Shown here: in pieces, positions 19,102 through 28,017 of the stretch | Numbering within the stretch: the stretch's first letter is position 1 | Layout of the letters: each line of letters begins with the position of its first letter | Assembly (NCBI RefSeq): GCF_001431205.1 | Contig: NZ_LGPC01000016.1 | Coordinates: 262,141 to 326,140, forward strand | Origin: Staphylococcus sp. NAM3COL9 | GTDB taxonomy: Bacteria; Bacillota; Bacilli; Staphylococcales; Staphylococcaceae | DNA length: 64,000 bases | Direction of reading: 5' to 3' | Translations under genes and position numbers: made by a program | The notes under the pieces: model-generated | The model's database searches: none | The model's input: the letters and a program-made list of their open reading frames with translations, nothing else | Told to the model about the DNA's origin: nothing

Positions 19102-19233
19102 TTAATTAATGCATTGTAAGCATCGGCGATTCACAAACTCTGTAACTATAGCTTCTTTTTGACGTACAAACTCGGCTGTTTCTTTTGCTTTGTCTACAAT
19201 ACATTTTTTTAATATATGTTGTAAGCTTGTATG
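19102..19233 (-). pseudogene. Possible 3' relic of a lost gene in the uid region
   Basis: A minus-strand frame of about 43 residues lies between two stops. It contains a helix-like, codon-biased stretch (CIVDKAKETAEFVRQKEAIV) with no start codon or ribosome site. The composition looks like real coding sequence, with charged amphipathic residues, but I cannot name the family. The rest of 18830-19343 holds only the cre site and the palindrome. Confidence 0.3.
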
Positions 19234-19343
19234 TTAAGCAATGATTTTACATCATAATTGTCATTTTATTAATATTTTTAATAATATATTCACTAAAAAC
19301 GAAAGTATTAAAGTCATTTTCTAATTTTCTATACTTAATTATG

Positions 19344-20558
19344 TTAATAAAACTCTTTATGTTTCGTTCGATAATTTAATGGTGTTGTTCCGTATTGCTT
19401 TTTAAAACATTGTGTAAAGTAACTTTGTTCTTTGAAACCTACATAATTTGCAACTTCAGCGACGGTCATTTTAGTTCTCGCAATCAGGTCACGTCCCTTT
19501 TTAACTCTTGATTCAATAATGTATTGTGAGATAGATTTATGAATTTCCTTATTAAATATTTTGGACAAGTAACTCGGTGCCAAATCAACATATGAGGCGA
19601 GCTCATTTAATGACAATGCATTATCTAAGTTTCTTTCTATATATTGAATTACTTTACTTACTTTTGGACTATATGCATTCGCTTTTACCTTCATCGCTCT
19701 ATCTGTATATGCTTTAACAATTGAATGGGTAATTTCATCTAAAGTTTCTATGTCCATCGTTTGATCTATCAATGCCGCATACTTTGCAGATATTTCATCA
19801 ATATGAATCAAACTTACACCCGCTTTTTCTCCGGCCTTGCGGCATAACGTATTAATTAAATATGCCTTATATTGTTCGTTTGAAATATCATCTCTTACAC
19901 GTCGTAAACCTGCCACTGATAAATTCATTGCATTTAGAATTGATAAAGCTTCATTAGCATTGCCATTCTCAACTGCAGTAAGTAGCTGATTCTCCATATT
20001 ATAACGATACTCTATTTCTTTTAACGTATAATCCATTTGTGCTTTGGACTCTGCTAAATCTTCTTTATTTAAATGAAAACTAAAATCAATTTTCACAGTT
20101 TCATAAACGATATTTCTTTTTTTCAAGAACCGAATTGCTAAACGACACATTTTTTGTGCTTTAACTTGGTGACATAAAGGTATCGTCAGTAAATACTGCT
20201 TCAATATAGAAAGTTTAGATATTTTAATATCCAGGCCTTGGAGTATCTCATTACAACGACGTTCATTAGGCCGCTTCTCCATATATGGGCCGATAATATA
20301 AATTTGTTTGTACTTTTTAAATTTGAAAATTAAAAAGTTTACACCAAAACGATTTGTATAATTATAAATTTTATTGCTATGCATTTGTACAACAAAATGT
20401 TTCAATTCATTTTTGAACTGTTTGCGTGCAGTATTTGTAAACGGTGTCTTGATATGATTAATCACCCCATTCATATCACTCATATCATATCCTTCTAGCC
20501 GGATTCCCAATAATTGTAGCGCATGCATCTGTAAAATCTCTAGCGTTTCCTCATTCAT
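19344..20558 (-). CDS. AraC-family transcriptional regulator
   Basis: This 404-residue protein has a double helix-turn-helix AraC DNA-binding domain at residues about 300-400 (ALSLNELASYVDLAPSYLSK, then MTVAEVANYVGFKEQSYFTQ). A long N-terminal sensory region of unknown ligand precedes it. The region contains an early alpha/beta part (YIIGPYMEKRPN) and a helical linker. It lies upstream of the symporter and broken uidA on the same strand, so it probably activated the glucuronide operon. With uidA dead, it may now control only the transporter or other genes. Confidence 0.85.
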   Translation of the reverse strand: MNEETLEILQMHALQLLGIRLEGYDMSDMNGVINHIKTPFTNTARKQFKNELKHFVVQMHSNKIYNYTNRFGVNFLIFKFKKYKQIYIIGPYMEKRPNERRCNEILQGLDIKISKLSILKQYLLTIPLCHQVKAQKMCRLAIRFLKKRNIVYETVKIDFSFHLNKEDLAESKAQMDYTLKEIEYRYNMENQLLTAVENGNANEALSILNAMNLSVAGLRRVRDDISNEQYKAYLINTLCRKAGEKAGVSLIHIDEISAKYAALIDQTMDIETLDEITHSIVKAYTDRAMKVKANAYSPKVSKVIQYIERNLDNALSLNELASYVDLAPSYLSKIFNKEIHKSISQYIIESRVKKGRDLIARTKMTVAEVANYVGFKEQSYFTQCFKKQYGTTPLNYRTKHKEFY

Positions 20559-20736
20559 AAAAAAAACACCCCATTCCTTATATTTTCATTATATCTAAAA
20601 ATACTGGAAATGGGTTGTGAAATTTATATTAAATTTCTTTGGACTTATCAAATAATTCTATAAGCAGTTCATTTTTTATTATCAAAAAATTCATTGAAAA
20701 TATTAATTCAAACGATATAAACGATTATTCACGCGC

Positions 20737-21816
20737 TTATTCATTTGAATTTTTCTTACCAAATTTGAGTTTAAATGGTGCATAGAATAATACAAATATA
20801 AGTACAAGACCTAAATAACCAATTAATGGATAGAAGATTGCTACTAAATCTGTAAAACCTACGAAACTCAAGCATAAACCGATGATAACTGTAACTGTAT
20901 AGAAAAGTTTAAATCGTTTCGTATCTACCACCGTAAAACGTGTTGCAAATGCATAGAACATACCTAAACCAGTATTGAAAATCATACCGAAAATGACAAA
21001 AGCCATAACCACACCCAGTATAGGTGAAATGTGATTCACGATACCTAACATCGGCATCTCCATTTCGCCAACAATATCGATTTGTGTAAAGATAGCTAAA
21101 TGACTGAGTACAATCATAACGCCTAGTGCAAGTCCACCAAACAAACCACCTAATGCAGCAACTTTTGTATTTTTCTCAGAACCACCCATAACAATTGCCA
21201 TAGAAGCACCAACCGCTGTATTAAATGATGCATAGTTTACACCTGCTACAAACCAGTTGGGTAATGATGATGGTTTCGCATCTGACATAGTATTAAGCTG
21301 TGAAAACGATGTATCTATTGTCATAAAACTATAAACTGAGATTATTATAATGAATATAATTAAAAATGGAGTAACATTCCCAATAACTTTAACAACGCCT
21401 TCTACTTTCATCATACCCGCAAGTAAAATAAGTATCGTCATAAGGATAGTACCTACAATTGAAGGCAATCCAAATTGTTGATTAAGGTTTGATCCAGCTC
21501 CTGCAATCATAACGACACCTACACCAAAAAGTGTAAAGATAATGACTAAATCAATAATCCATCCTAAAATTTGACCGAATATAGATTTCCCTGTGATATT
21601 ATGTATAACTTCTTTATGAGAATCTGTCTTAGATTTACTTCCTAACCAAACAAGCATCATACCCACATAAGCAAATAATGCTGTAGTAATGATAGCACCA
21701 AATGTCCCCATAATGCCAAAGCTCGTGAAGTATTGAAGTACTTCTTGCCCTGATGCAAATCCGGCACCTACAATGACACCGATAAATGCGCTTGCGATCA
21801 GTAATATTCTTTTCAT
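20737..21816 (-). CDS. YkvI-family membrane transporter (paralogue 1)
   Basis: This 359-residue protein has about ten membrane helices. It begins with the distinctive first helix F-I-G-V-I-V-G-A-G-F-A-S-G-Q-E-V-L-Q-Y-F, characteristic of YkvI-type membrane proteins, which are distantly related to LeuT-fold amino-acid carriers. The start at 21816 is chosen because AGGGGG lies just before it; a longer extension has no ribosome site. A second copy of the family is encoded at 41298-42356. The substrate is unknown. Confidence 0.8.
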   Translation of the reverse strand: MKRILLIASAFIGVIVGAGFASGQEVLQYFTSFGIMGTFGAIITTALFAYVGMMLVWLGSKSKTDSHKEVIHNITGKSIFGQILGWIIDLVIIFTLFGVGVVMIAGAGSNLNQQFGLPSIVGTILMTILILLAGMMKVEGVVKVIGNVTPFLIIFIIIISVYSFMTIDTSFSQLNTMSDAKPSSLPNWFVAGVNYASFNTAVGASMAIVMGGSEKNTKVAALGGLFGGLALGVMIVLSHLAIFTQIDIVGEMEMPMLGIVNHISPILGVVMAFVIFGMIFNTGLGMFYAFATRFTVVDTKRFKLFYTVTVIIGLCLSFVGFTDLVAIFYPLIGYLGLVLIFVLFYAPFKLKFGKKNSNE

Positions 21817-22246
21817 AATTAAGCCCCCTATTTTACTTACTATAAATGAGTTGTGTAAATTTTCTATAGTTGTGTATTTGTGTAACATCAACAACTCCCA
21901 TTTTAACCACTCAAAAAGGTTAAAATAGGCGTTTTGATACTATTGAAAATTTGATATTGATTCCATTTTATCATTTTAAAGCAATTTGATGTTGTTCTTC
22001 TCAATGCCATCTATATTTAAGTGATGTAAAATTACAACAAAAATTAAAAAAATCATAATAAATAAAATAAAAAGGTTTTAACTATTAAGGAACTCATTTA
22101 TTAATAAAATATTTATTCATTAATTTAATTTAATTTTTTACTTCCTATTCGAAATGAAGAGTCTCTTTTTTCGCTATTTCAGCTATATTTTTTTATGAAT
22201 TCACTTTTATATGAGCTTAATCATGATATGATTTTAGTTTAAAATG
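21817..22246. other. AT-rich intergenic region upstream of the YkvI paralogue
   Basis: It holds long A/T-rich runs and presumably the promoter of the minus-strand YkvI gene. I could not identify a convincing operator, RNA or coding frame. Confidence 0.4.
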
Positions 22247-22369
22247 GCAGTTATTTGACCCGACTCTTGACTAGTTAATAAAGTACTAGCCAAAGACTAC
22301 AGGCTGAATATGCACCGTGGAAAGCGTGCACAAAAAAATGCCAACAAAATCGTGAGACCTTGTCGACAA
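22247..22369 (+). repeat. Dispersed intergenic repeat, family B copy 1
   Basis: It contains GACTAGTTAATAAAGTA, then AAGACTACAGGCTGA, then GTGGAAAGCGTGCAC with an A run, ATGCCAACAAAATCGTGAG and TTGTCGACA. These blocks recur in the same order at 63620-63742 and, more diverged, at 42502-42618 and 54641-54760. This copy abuts the 3' end of gntP. Confidence 0.75.
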
Positions 22370-22383
22370 ATTGTCTTTCTATT

Positions 22384-23745
22384 TTATACAAAAATATTAA
22401 GTATAAGTATGAAGATTAAACCAGATACTGAAATCACAGTTTCAAGTAATGACCACGTTAAGAAAGTCTCTTTAACAGTCAAACCGAAATATTCTTTGAA
22501 CATCCAGAATCCTGCATCATTAACGTGAGATAAAATAACACTACCCGCACCTATTGCAAGAACAACGAGCGCAACGTTAACATCTGATACTTGTAATAAT
22601 GGTAAGACTATACCTGTAGATGAGATTGCTGCTACTGTTGATGAACCTAATGCAATACGAAGTACTGCAGCAACAAGCCAGGCTAAGAATATCGGAGACA
22701 TTTCTGTACCTTCAAACAATTTAGCAATCGTATCTCCAACGCCACCTTCAATTAACACTTCTTTAAAAGTACCGCCTCCACCAATAATTAAGATCATCAT
22801 CCCAATTGGGTAAATCGCATTAGATACTGAATCCATAATTTCTGAATTTTTACGGCCTTGTTTAATACCCATAGAAAAAATTGCAAACAATACTGCAATA
22901 AGCATTGCTGTAGCTGCTGTACCGATAAAATAAACTACGGATTCGAAGCCATTTGTAGCTTCTTCATGACCTGTAATGAGTTGTACAATTGTTGAAATCA
23001 ACATCAAGATAACTGGAGAAATAGCAGTTAATAAACTGATGCCAAATCCAGGCATTTCTTCTTCTGAAAAATCTTTTTGTGCACCTAAAGCTGATATATC
23101 ACCTTCACGCGTATAAGCAGTTGGTGCGATTTTTTGTGCGATTTTATTAAACAATGGTCCGGCTATAATTGTAACTGGAATCGCAATAATCATACCGTAA
23201 AGTAATACGTGACCTAAGTTTGCTTGTAATTCTTTAGCAATAACTACTGGTCCTGGATGTGGTGGTAAAAATCCGTGCGTTACAGATAACGCCACAACCA
23301 TTGGAAAACCTAATTTTAACTGTGAAACATTCGCACGTTTAGCAACTGTAAATACTAAAGGAATCAATAATACTAAACCTACTTCAAAGAATAAAGCAAT
23401 CCCTACAATAAACGACGCTATAAGCATTGCCCATTGCACATGTTTTGGTCCGAACTTATCGATGAGTGTATCAGCAATGCGTGTTGCACCGCCACCATCT
23501 GAGAGTAGTTTCCCTAACATAGCACCTAACCCAAAGATCAATGCAATGTGTCCTAGTGTACTTCCCATACCATTTTCTACAGTTTCAATGATTTTATCTA
23601 ATGGCATATCTAGTAAAATTGCTGTCACAATTGATGTGATAATTAATGAAATAAATGTGTTTAACTTCAAGAAAATAATAAGTGATAATAATACGATAAT
23701 TCCTATTCCTACCGTAATCAATGGCCAAATTGTTTCAAACATCAT
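22384..23745 (-). CDS. gntP: Gluconate:H+ permease
   Basis: This 453-residue GntP-family importer has 12-14 hydrophobic helices. Conserved segments are HGFLPPHPGPVVIAKELQAN, IALGSSTVAAISSTGIVLP and HVNDAGFWMFKEYFGLTVKE. It imports gluconate for phosphorylation by GntK. It is the last gene of gntRKP, separated from gntK by 181 bases that contain a cre-like site, so it may have its own promoter. AAAGGGGAG precedes ATG. Confidence 0.93.
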   Translation of the reverse strand: MMFETIWPLITVGIGIIVLLSLIIFLKLNTFISLIITSIVTAILLDMPLDKIIETVENGMGSTLGHIALIFGLGAMLGKLLSDGGGATRIADTLIDKFGPKHVQWAMLIASFIVGIALFFEVGLVLLIPLVFTVAKRANVSQLKLGFPMVVALSVTHGFLPPHPGPVVIAKELQANLGHVLLYGMIIAIPVTIIAGPLFNKIAQKIAPTAYTREGDISALGAQKDFSEEEMPGFGISLLTAISPVILMLISTIVQLITGHEEATNGFESVVYFIGTAATAMLIAVLFAIFSMGIKQGRKNSEIMDSVSNAIYPIGMMILIIGGGGTFKEVLIEGGVGDTIAKLFEGTEMSPIFLAWLVAAVLRIALGSSTVAAISSTGIVLPLLQVSDVNVALVVLAIGAGSVILSHVNDAGFWMFKEYFGLTVKETFLTWSLLETVISVSGLIFILILNIFV

Positions 23746-23807
23746 CGTTCTCCCCTTTCAAATTAAAGATTGAATTAGAACTTAACAGACATGTAACTAA
23801 CCAATCG

Positions 23808-23821
23808 TGATAACGCTTTCT
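23808..23821. promoter_or_regulatory. cre-like site in the gntK-gntP gap
   Basis: TGATAACGCTTTCT matches 13 of 14 positions of the CcpA pattern TGWNANCGNTNWCA. It lies 62 bases before the gntP start and would allow catabolite control of gntP separately from gntRK. Confidence 0.5.
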
Positions 23822-23926
23822 TTAATAATTAAAATTTTAAAGAGTATGTGACAAGTTTTTCGTAACGTGAGTGTCGCTTGTTTACTTGCCACTTTTCTCT
23901 TTAAAGGTTCTGTCTATACCGTCTTA

Positions 23927-25477
23927 CTATGGTTTGTCATCCGTCATATGTTCACGTTGGAATGTTGCAATTTCTGCGTAGCGATCCTCTAATGAACGAC
24001 TTAAGTTGATGAATATCGAAATGAGTTGTTGATACACTTTCACATTATCTTGGTTTGGTTTATGTTCATTTGTAGTACCGACCATCTCTTCAATAATAGA
24101 AAAATCATCAATTTCACCAAGTGCTTTCATTCCTAATACACATGCACCTAAACAAGAGCTTTCATAACTTTCAGGTACAATTAAATTCGTATCAAAAATA
24201 TCTGCCATCATTTGGCGCCACGCTTCACTTTTCGCAAAACCACCTGTTGCTTTAATTGTCGATGGTGTTTCATTCATCACTTCGATTAGTGCAAGATATA
24301 CGGTGTAAAGATTATAAAGTACACCTTCTAATGCAGCACGAATCATATGTTCTTTTTTGTGCGTAAGTGTTAATCCAAAGAATGAACCTCTAGCATCTGC
24401 GTTCCATAATGGTGCGCGTTCACCAGCGAGATATGGATGGAAAATCAATCCTTCTGCACCTGGTTTAACTCGACTAGCAATTTTTGTTAACATGTCATAT
24501 GGATCAACACCTAAACGTTTTGCAGTCTCTACTTCACTCGCTAATAATTCATCACGAAGCCAACGTAATACGACACCACCATTGTTTACAGGACCACCTA
24601 TAACATAATGATCTTCAGTTAACACATAACAGAAAATACGTCCTTTATAGTCTGTACGTGGTTGATCTATCACCGTTCTTATTGCTCCTGATGTTCCTAT
24701 CGTCACCGCAACTTCACCTTTTTTAAATGCATTCACACCTAAATTGGAAAGTACACCATCACTCGCACCAACCACAATCGGTGTATTCTCATCTATGCCC
24801 ATCAATGTTGCGTAGCGATGTTTCATACCTTTTAAAATATGTGTTGTTGGTACAACCTCTGGCAATTGTGTTTCTTCAATACCTAACAATTCTAGCGCTT
24901 CTTTATCCCAAGATAACGTTTCTAAGTTAAGCATTCCTGTAGATGACGCCATAGATTGATCTATAACAAATCGCTCAAATAATTGATAGAAAATGTATGT
25001 CTTAATATCTGAAAATGTAGCAGTTTGGTTGTATATTTCTTGTTGTTCGTGCTTCATCCAAAATATTTTAGCCAATGGTGACATAGGATGAATTGGTGTG
25101 CCGGTTCTTCGATATATTTCATTACCATTATGTTCATTTTTAATCTGTTCAGCATATTGGCTTGCACGATTATCTGCCCAAGTTAAATTTTCAGTTAATC
25201 GTTGGTTACTCGCATCCATTGCTATTAAACTATGCATTTGAGCACTAAATGAGATTAATTTGAGATCCTCTTTAGCGATATTAGCTTCTCTCATTACATA
25301 TTTAACTGTCATTAACACTGCATCAAATAGCTCGTCTGGGTTTTCTTCAGAAGTTTCCACATTAGGTGTATGCAATGGATAACCGATATTGTGTTTCAAT
25401 ATAAATTGACCCTTTTCGTCGTATAGTACTGACTTCGTACTCGTTGTGCCTATATCGACACCTATCATGTATTTCAT
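23927..25477 (-). CDS. gntK: Gluconokinase
   Basis: This 516-residue FGGY-family carbohydrate kinase phosphorylates gluconate to 6-phosphogluconate. The N-terminal phosphate loop is IGVDIGTTSTKSVLYD, the substrate segment is ENLTWADNRAS, and the C-terminal ATP-binding part contains GGFAKSEAWRQMMADIF. It follows gntR on the same strand with a 35-base gap and precedes gntP, the classical gnt operon. TTAGGAGG lies before ATG. Confidence 0.94.
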   Translation of the reverse strand: MKYMIGVDIGTTSTKSVLYDEKGQFILKHNIGYPLHTPNVETSEENPDELFDAVLMTVKYVMREANIAKEDLKLISFSAQMHSLIAMDASNQRLTENLTWADNRASQYAEQIKNEHNGNEIYRRTGTPIHPMSPLAKIFWMKHEQQEIYNQTATFSDIKTYIFYQLFERFVIDQSMASSTGMLNLETLSWDKEALELLGIEETQLPEVVPTTHILKGMKHRYATLMGIDENTPIVVGASDGVLSNLGVNAFKKGEVAVTIGTSGAIRTVIDQPRTDYKGRIFCYVLTEDHYVIGGPVNNGGVVLRWLRDELLASEVETAKRLGVDPYDMLTKIASRVKPGAEGLIFHPYLAGERAPLWNADARGSFFGLTLTHKKEHMIRAALEGVLYNLYTVYLALIEVMNETPSTIKATGGFAKSEAWRQMMADIFDTNLIVPESYESSCLGACVLGMKALGEIDDFSIIEEMVGTTNEHKPNQDNVKVYQQLISIFINLSRSLEDRYAEIATFQREHMTDDKP

Positions 25478-25512
25478 GATTTTTCCTCCTAATTCTTCAC
25501 TTGGTTAAAATA

Positions 25513-26193
25513 TTAATTTAACCAGAAACTGTCAACATCCTCACCAACATCATCAAAGTTGAGATGGAATGCTTCTCTAAGTTTTGCAGCATCTTGTTTC
25601 GCAACCGCTTCTATAAACACTTCATGATTACGATGAATACGCTCAAAGTCTTCTGGATTGTCGTTCATGCGTGTACGCATTGACAATAATATCAGCGCTT
25701 CCATTACCGGCCTTAAGTTATTCCAAAATGTTTTTAAATATTGGTGCTTTGAAGCGAGTATTGTTACTTCATGAAATTTCATATCATGTTCAGTAAATGC
25801 CTCTGCATCTTCGAATTTAACTGCAACTTTCATCATTTCTAATTGTTTATGTAATTCTTTAACAATTTGTTTATTATTCAAAGTTTTGATTCTACTAAAC
25901 GCAAATGATTCCAACATTATTCTTAAATCATAAAGTTCCTTTTTCTCAGTATCATCAAAAGGCAATACTTCTGCGCCCATTCTTTCTAAATGTATCAATT
26001 GATCTTGCTTTAATAATTTAAATGCATCCCTAACTGGCGATCGACTAACATTAAATTCTTTAGCAATTTGATTCTCCGTTAATAGCGTATCTGGCGTTAT
26101 TGTGCCCTCAACGATTCTTAAACGAATCTCTGCAGCAATCATTTCACCTTTCGAGACACCCTCTAACCATTGCTCTGGATATTTATAATTCAT
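25513..26193 (-). CDS. gntR: Gluconate operon repressor, GntR family
   Basis: This 226-residue GntR/FCD regulator has a winged helix at residues about 15-75 (ENQIAKEFNVSRSPVRDAFK). The C-terminal all-helical FCD domain has histidine metal ligands (HDMKFHEVTI and HRNHEVFIEA). The start at 26193 follows AGAGGTG; a longer extension would run through the operator. A perfect GntR palindrome lies 30-47 bases upstream, consistent with autorepression relieved by gluconate. Confidence 0.93.
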   Translation of the reverse strand: MNYKYPEQWLEGVSKGEMIAAEIRLRIVEGTITPDTLLTENQIAKEFNVSRSPVRDAFKLLKQDQLIHLERMGAEVLPFDDTEKKELYDLRIMLESFAFSRIKTLNNKQIVKELHKQLEMMKVAVKFEDAEAFTEHDMKFHEVTILASKHQYLKTFWNNLRPVMEALILLSMRTRMNDNPEDFERIHRNHEVFIEAVAKQDAAKLREAFHLNFDDVGEDVDSFWLN

Positions 26194-26222
26194 GATAACA
26201 TCACCTCTTTTATCAACGCGAT

Positions 26223-26240
26223 ATACTTGTATACAAGTAT
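26223..26240. promoter_or_regulatory. gntR: GntR operator
   Basis: ATACTTGTATACAAGTAT is a perfect 18-base palindrome identical, as I recall it, to the B. subtilis GntR operator. It sits at the start-point side of the predicted gntR promoter. Confidence 0.85.
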
Positions 26241-26278
26241 AGTAATACACAAGTCTAGCATTTGCAAACGCTTGCAAT
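26239..26278 (-). promoter_or_regulatory. gnt promoter with overlapping cre
   Basis: On the minus strand TTGCAA (26262-26267) and TACTAT (26239-26244) are 17 bases apart. The cre-like palindrome TTGCAAACGCTTGCAAT (26262-26278) overlaps the -35 hexamer, placing CcpA where it could block polymerase, and the GntR operator touches the -10. Confidence 0.6.
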
Positions 26279-26304
26279 AAATGTTTTCATCTTTTTTCGA
26301 ATTA

Positions 26305-26345
26305 AAAAACCGATATGACAGTTCTTGAACCTGTCATATCGGTGA
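26305..26345. terminator. Terminator of relP
   Basis: ACCGATATGACAG and CTGTCATATCGGT form a 13-base perfect stem with a 9-base loop. On the minus strand it is followed by a T run, so it ends the relP transcript; it could also work from the other side. Confidence 0.8.
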
Positions 26346-26373
26346 AAATTTTTATTTTTACTTCATAAAAAAA

Positions 26374-26440
26374 TTGAAACATCAAGACTGATGAAGCTCA
26401 GGACACCCATGCCCTAGACGCAACAAATTAGAGTTTCAAC
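26374..26440. other. 67-base element bounded by 7-base inverted repeats
   Basis: TTGAAAC (26374-26380) and GTTTCAA (26433-26439) enclose a relatively G+C-rich core containing GAAGCTCAGGACACCCATGCCC. On the minus strand it follows relP and leads into a T run. It could be an additional terminator-like or small structured RNA; part of the core resembles CCCATGCCCCAG in repeat A copy 1. Confidence 0.35.
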
Positions 26441-26456
26441 TTTAATGTAGCCTTAT

Positions 26457-27152
26457 TTAATTATCGAATACTTCAGAATGTATATTTTGCATTTTACTTT
26501 CAACCGTTGTTATTTCGTTTGCACATTGCTTTAATACATTTCTATAGTTCTCAGTATTTTCAGTGTTTTTATAACGTATTTTATGCTCTAAGCCTGCCCA
26601 CATATCCATACCAATTGTTCTAATTTGAATTTCTACAGGCACAGTTTCTACTGAATTAGCCAAAAATACTGGAATGGCTACAACGATATGTAGACTACGG
26701 TATCCATTATCTTTGGGATTTCCAATATAGTCTTTACGTTTCAAGAGCTTCACATCTTCTTGCTTAAGTAATAATTCTTCTATAACATAAATATCATCTA
26801 TATAATTACATATCACTCTAATACCTGCGATATCCAATATATTTTCTTTAGCTGACTCTGTACTTATCTCTAATCCTTTACGATTTAACTTTTTAATTAA
26901 GCTTCTCATTTCTTTAACACGCCGTTCCATATGATGAATTGGATTGTGTTTATACATTTGTTGGAAATTGTCATCTAATATATCTAACTTAGTACTAATT
27001 TCCTTAAGCGCTGACGAGTATAACTGTTCCAAAGCAACAAAACCTATTACCATATCAAATGCATCTTCTTGATTATTGATATTTTTTATACTCGCTCTAA
27101 ATTCTTCCTTCAAATTGTCCATATTTAACGAAGGTTTACGTTCAATATACAT
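26457..27152 (-). CDS. relP: Small alarmone (p)ppGpp synthetase
   Basis: This 231-residue protein consists essentially of the RelA/SpoT synthetase domain, without hydrolase or TGS/ACT domains. Key segments are [31 protein letters not shown] and [23 protein letters not shown], which carry the catalytic tyrosine/arginine and metal-binding glutamates. Length and the N-terminus [14 protein letters not shown] fit RelP (YwaC-like) rather than RelQ. In S. aureus, relP is induced by cell-wall stress. Monocistronic by position. A GGAGG-like site precedes ATG. Confidence 0.88.
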   Translation of the reverse strand: MYIERKPSLNMDNLKEEFRASIKNINNQEDAFDMVIGFVALEQLYSSALKEISTKLDILDDNFQQMYKHNPIHHMERRVKEMRSLIKKLNRKGLEISTESAKENILDIAGIRVICNYIDDIYVIEELLLKQEDVKLLKRKDYIGNPKDNGYRSLHIVVAIPVFLANSVETVPVEIQIRTIGMDMWAGLEHKIRYKNTENTENYRNVLKQCANEITTVESKMQNIHSEVFDN

Positions 27153-27299
27153 ATTTCGTTCCTCCCAAAAATCTGCTTAAATTATATTATAGCTACTTTC
27201 TATTTATTATCTAAGTAAAAGGATGTTTCAAATGTGATAAACTACACTTTTTTTAATGACCGTTATTTTGATATAAAACTTAAAGTTATATTTATAAAA

Positions 27300-27333
27300 A
27301 GTACTATCCCATTATGCTTAATGGGATAGTACG
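27300..27333 (-). terminator. Terminator of the DUF2188 gene
   Basis: GTACTATCCCATTA and TAATGGGATAGTAC form a 14-base perfect stem with a 4-base loop. On the minus strand it is followed by TTTTTATAAA. Confidence 0.85.
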
Positions 27334-27411
27334 CTTGGTGATTAGCAATTATGTCCAAAACTACATTACTCTATGTTCTATTATTTCATGGGACTACTGA
27401 ATATTTGAATG

Positions 27412-27825
27412 CTATTCATCTTTCTTGTGCTCTCTCACTTCTGTCGATCTGTTATCAGCAATATTACGCGCACGTTTCATCGCATCTTCTTTCTTGTCAA
27501 AACTATCGGAAGCTTGCTTAGCTCCATTTGTTTTAACCTTCCACTTATTGTCTTTATAATAAACGTGAACATCTTTATTATTTAATTCAGGATTCGCTGA
27601 ATCATCTTTTTCATGTTTAGTTATTTTCTTGTTTTTCAATTCGTCTAATTCTTTTTTAGAAGCGTCTTTATACCAAGATTCAGCTTGTTTCGTCGCAATT
27701 GGTATAGCTCTATCTTCCTTATATCCGTCTTTAATCATCGCATTTCCAATATCTATTGCTTTTTTAAGTTCTAATTTTTCCATATTTTTCCAACTTTGTG
27801 GATAATCCTTCATTGTCCAAGGCAT
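27412..27825 (-). CDS. DUF2188 domain protein
   Basis: This 137-residue soluble, highly charged protein has an N-terminal segment (MPWTMKDYPQSWKNMEKLEL onwards) with tryptophans and a helix repeat. A Lys/Glu/Asp linker follows, then a C-terminal DUF2188-like domain (DVHVYYKDNKWKVKTNGAKQ, followed by DKKEDAMKRARNIADNRSTE). The start at 27825 follows AGGAGG; an upstream TTG is less well placed. A weak sigma-B-like pair, GTTTGT and TGGTAA 13 bases apart, lies upstream, which would fit a general-stress protein. Function unknown. Confidence 0.7.
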   Translation of the reverse strand: MPWTMKDYPQSWKNMEKLELKKAIDIGNAMIKDGYKEDRAIPIATKQAESWYKDASKKELDELKNKKITKHEKDDSANPELNNKDVHVYYKDNKWKVKTNGAKQASDSFDKKEDAMKRARNIADNRSTEVREHKKDE

Positions 27826-28017
27826 CAACTTCAACCTCCTACGCTATAATTTATGATTCGTCTTAATTATTGTTTACCACTACTAAAAAATTACAAACAA
27901 AGCAATATACACTTTCAATTAAAAACTCAAGCTAGATAATAATGATTAATTTCCTTAACGAACGGGAATTAAAGTATGAATCTAAACATTTCATACACTA
28001 TATAAAGGAGGGGTATA

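Noticed and set aside
22310..22528. 72-codon frame spanning repeat B copy 1 and the end of gntP
   Set aside because: The repeat copies do not preserve this frame, and its second half is antisense to gntP.
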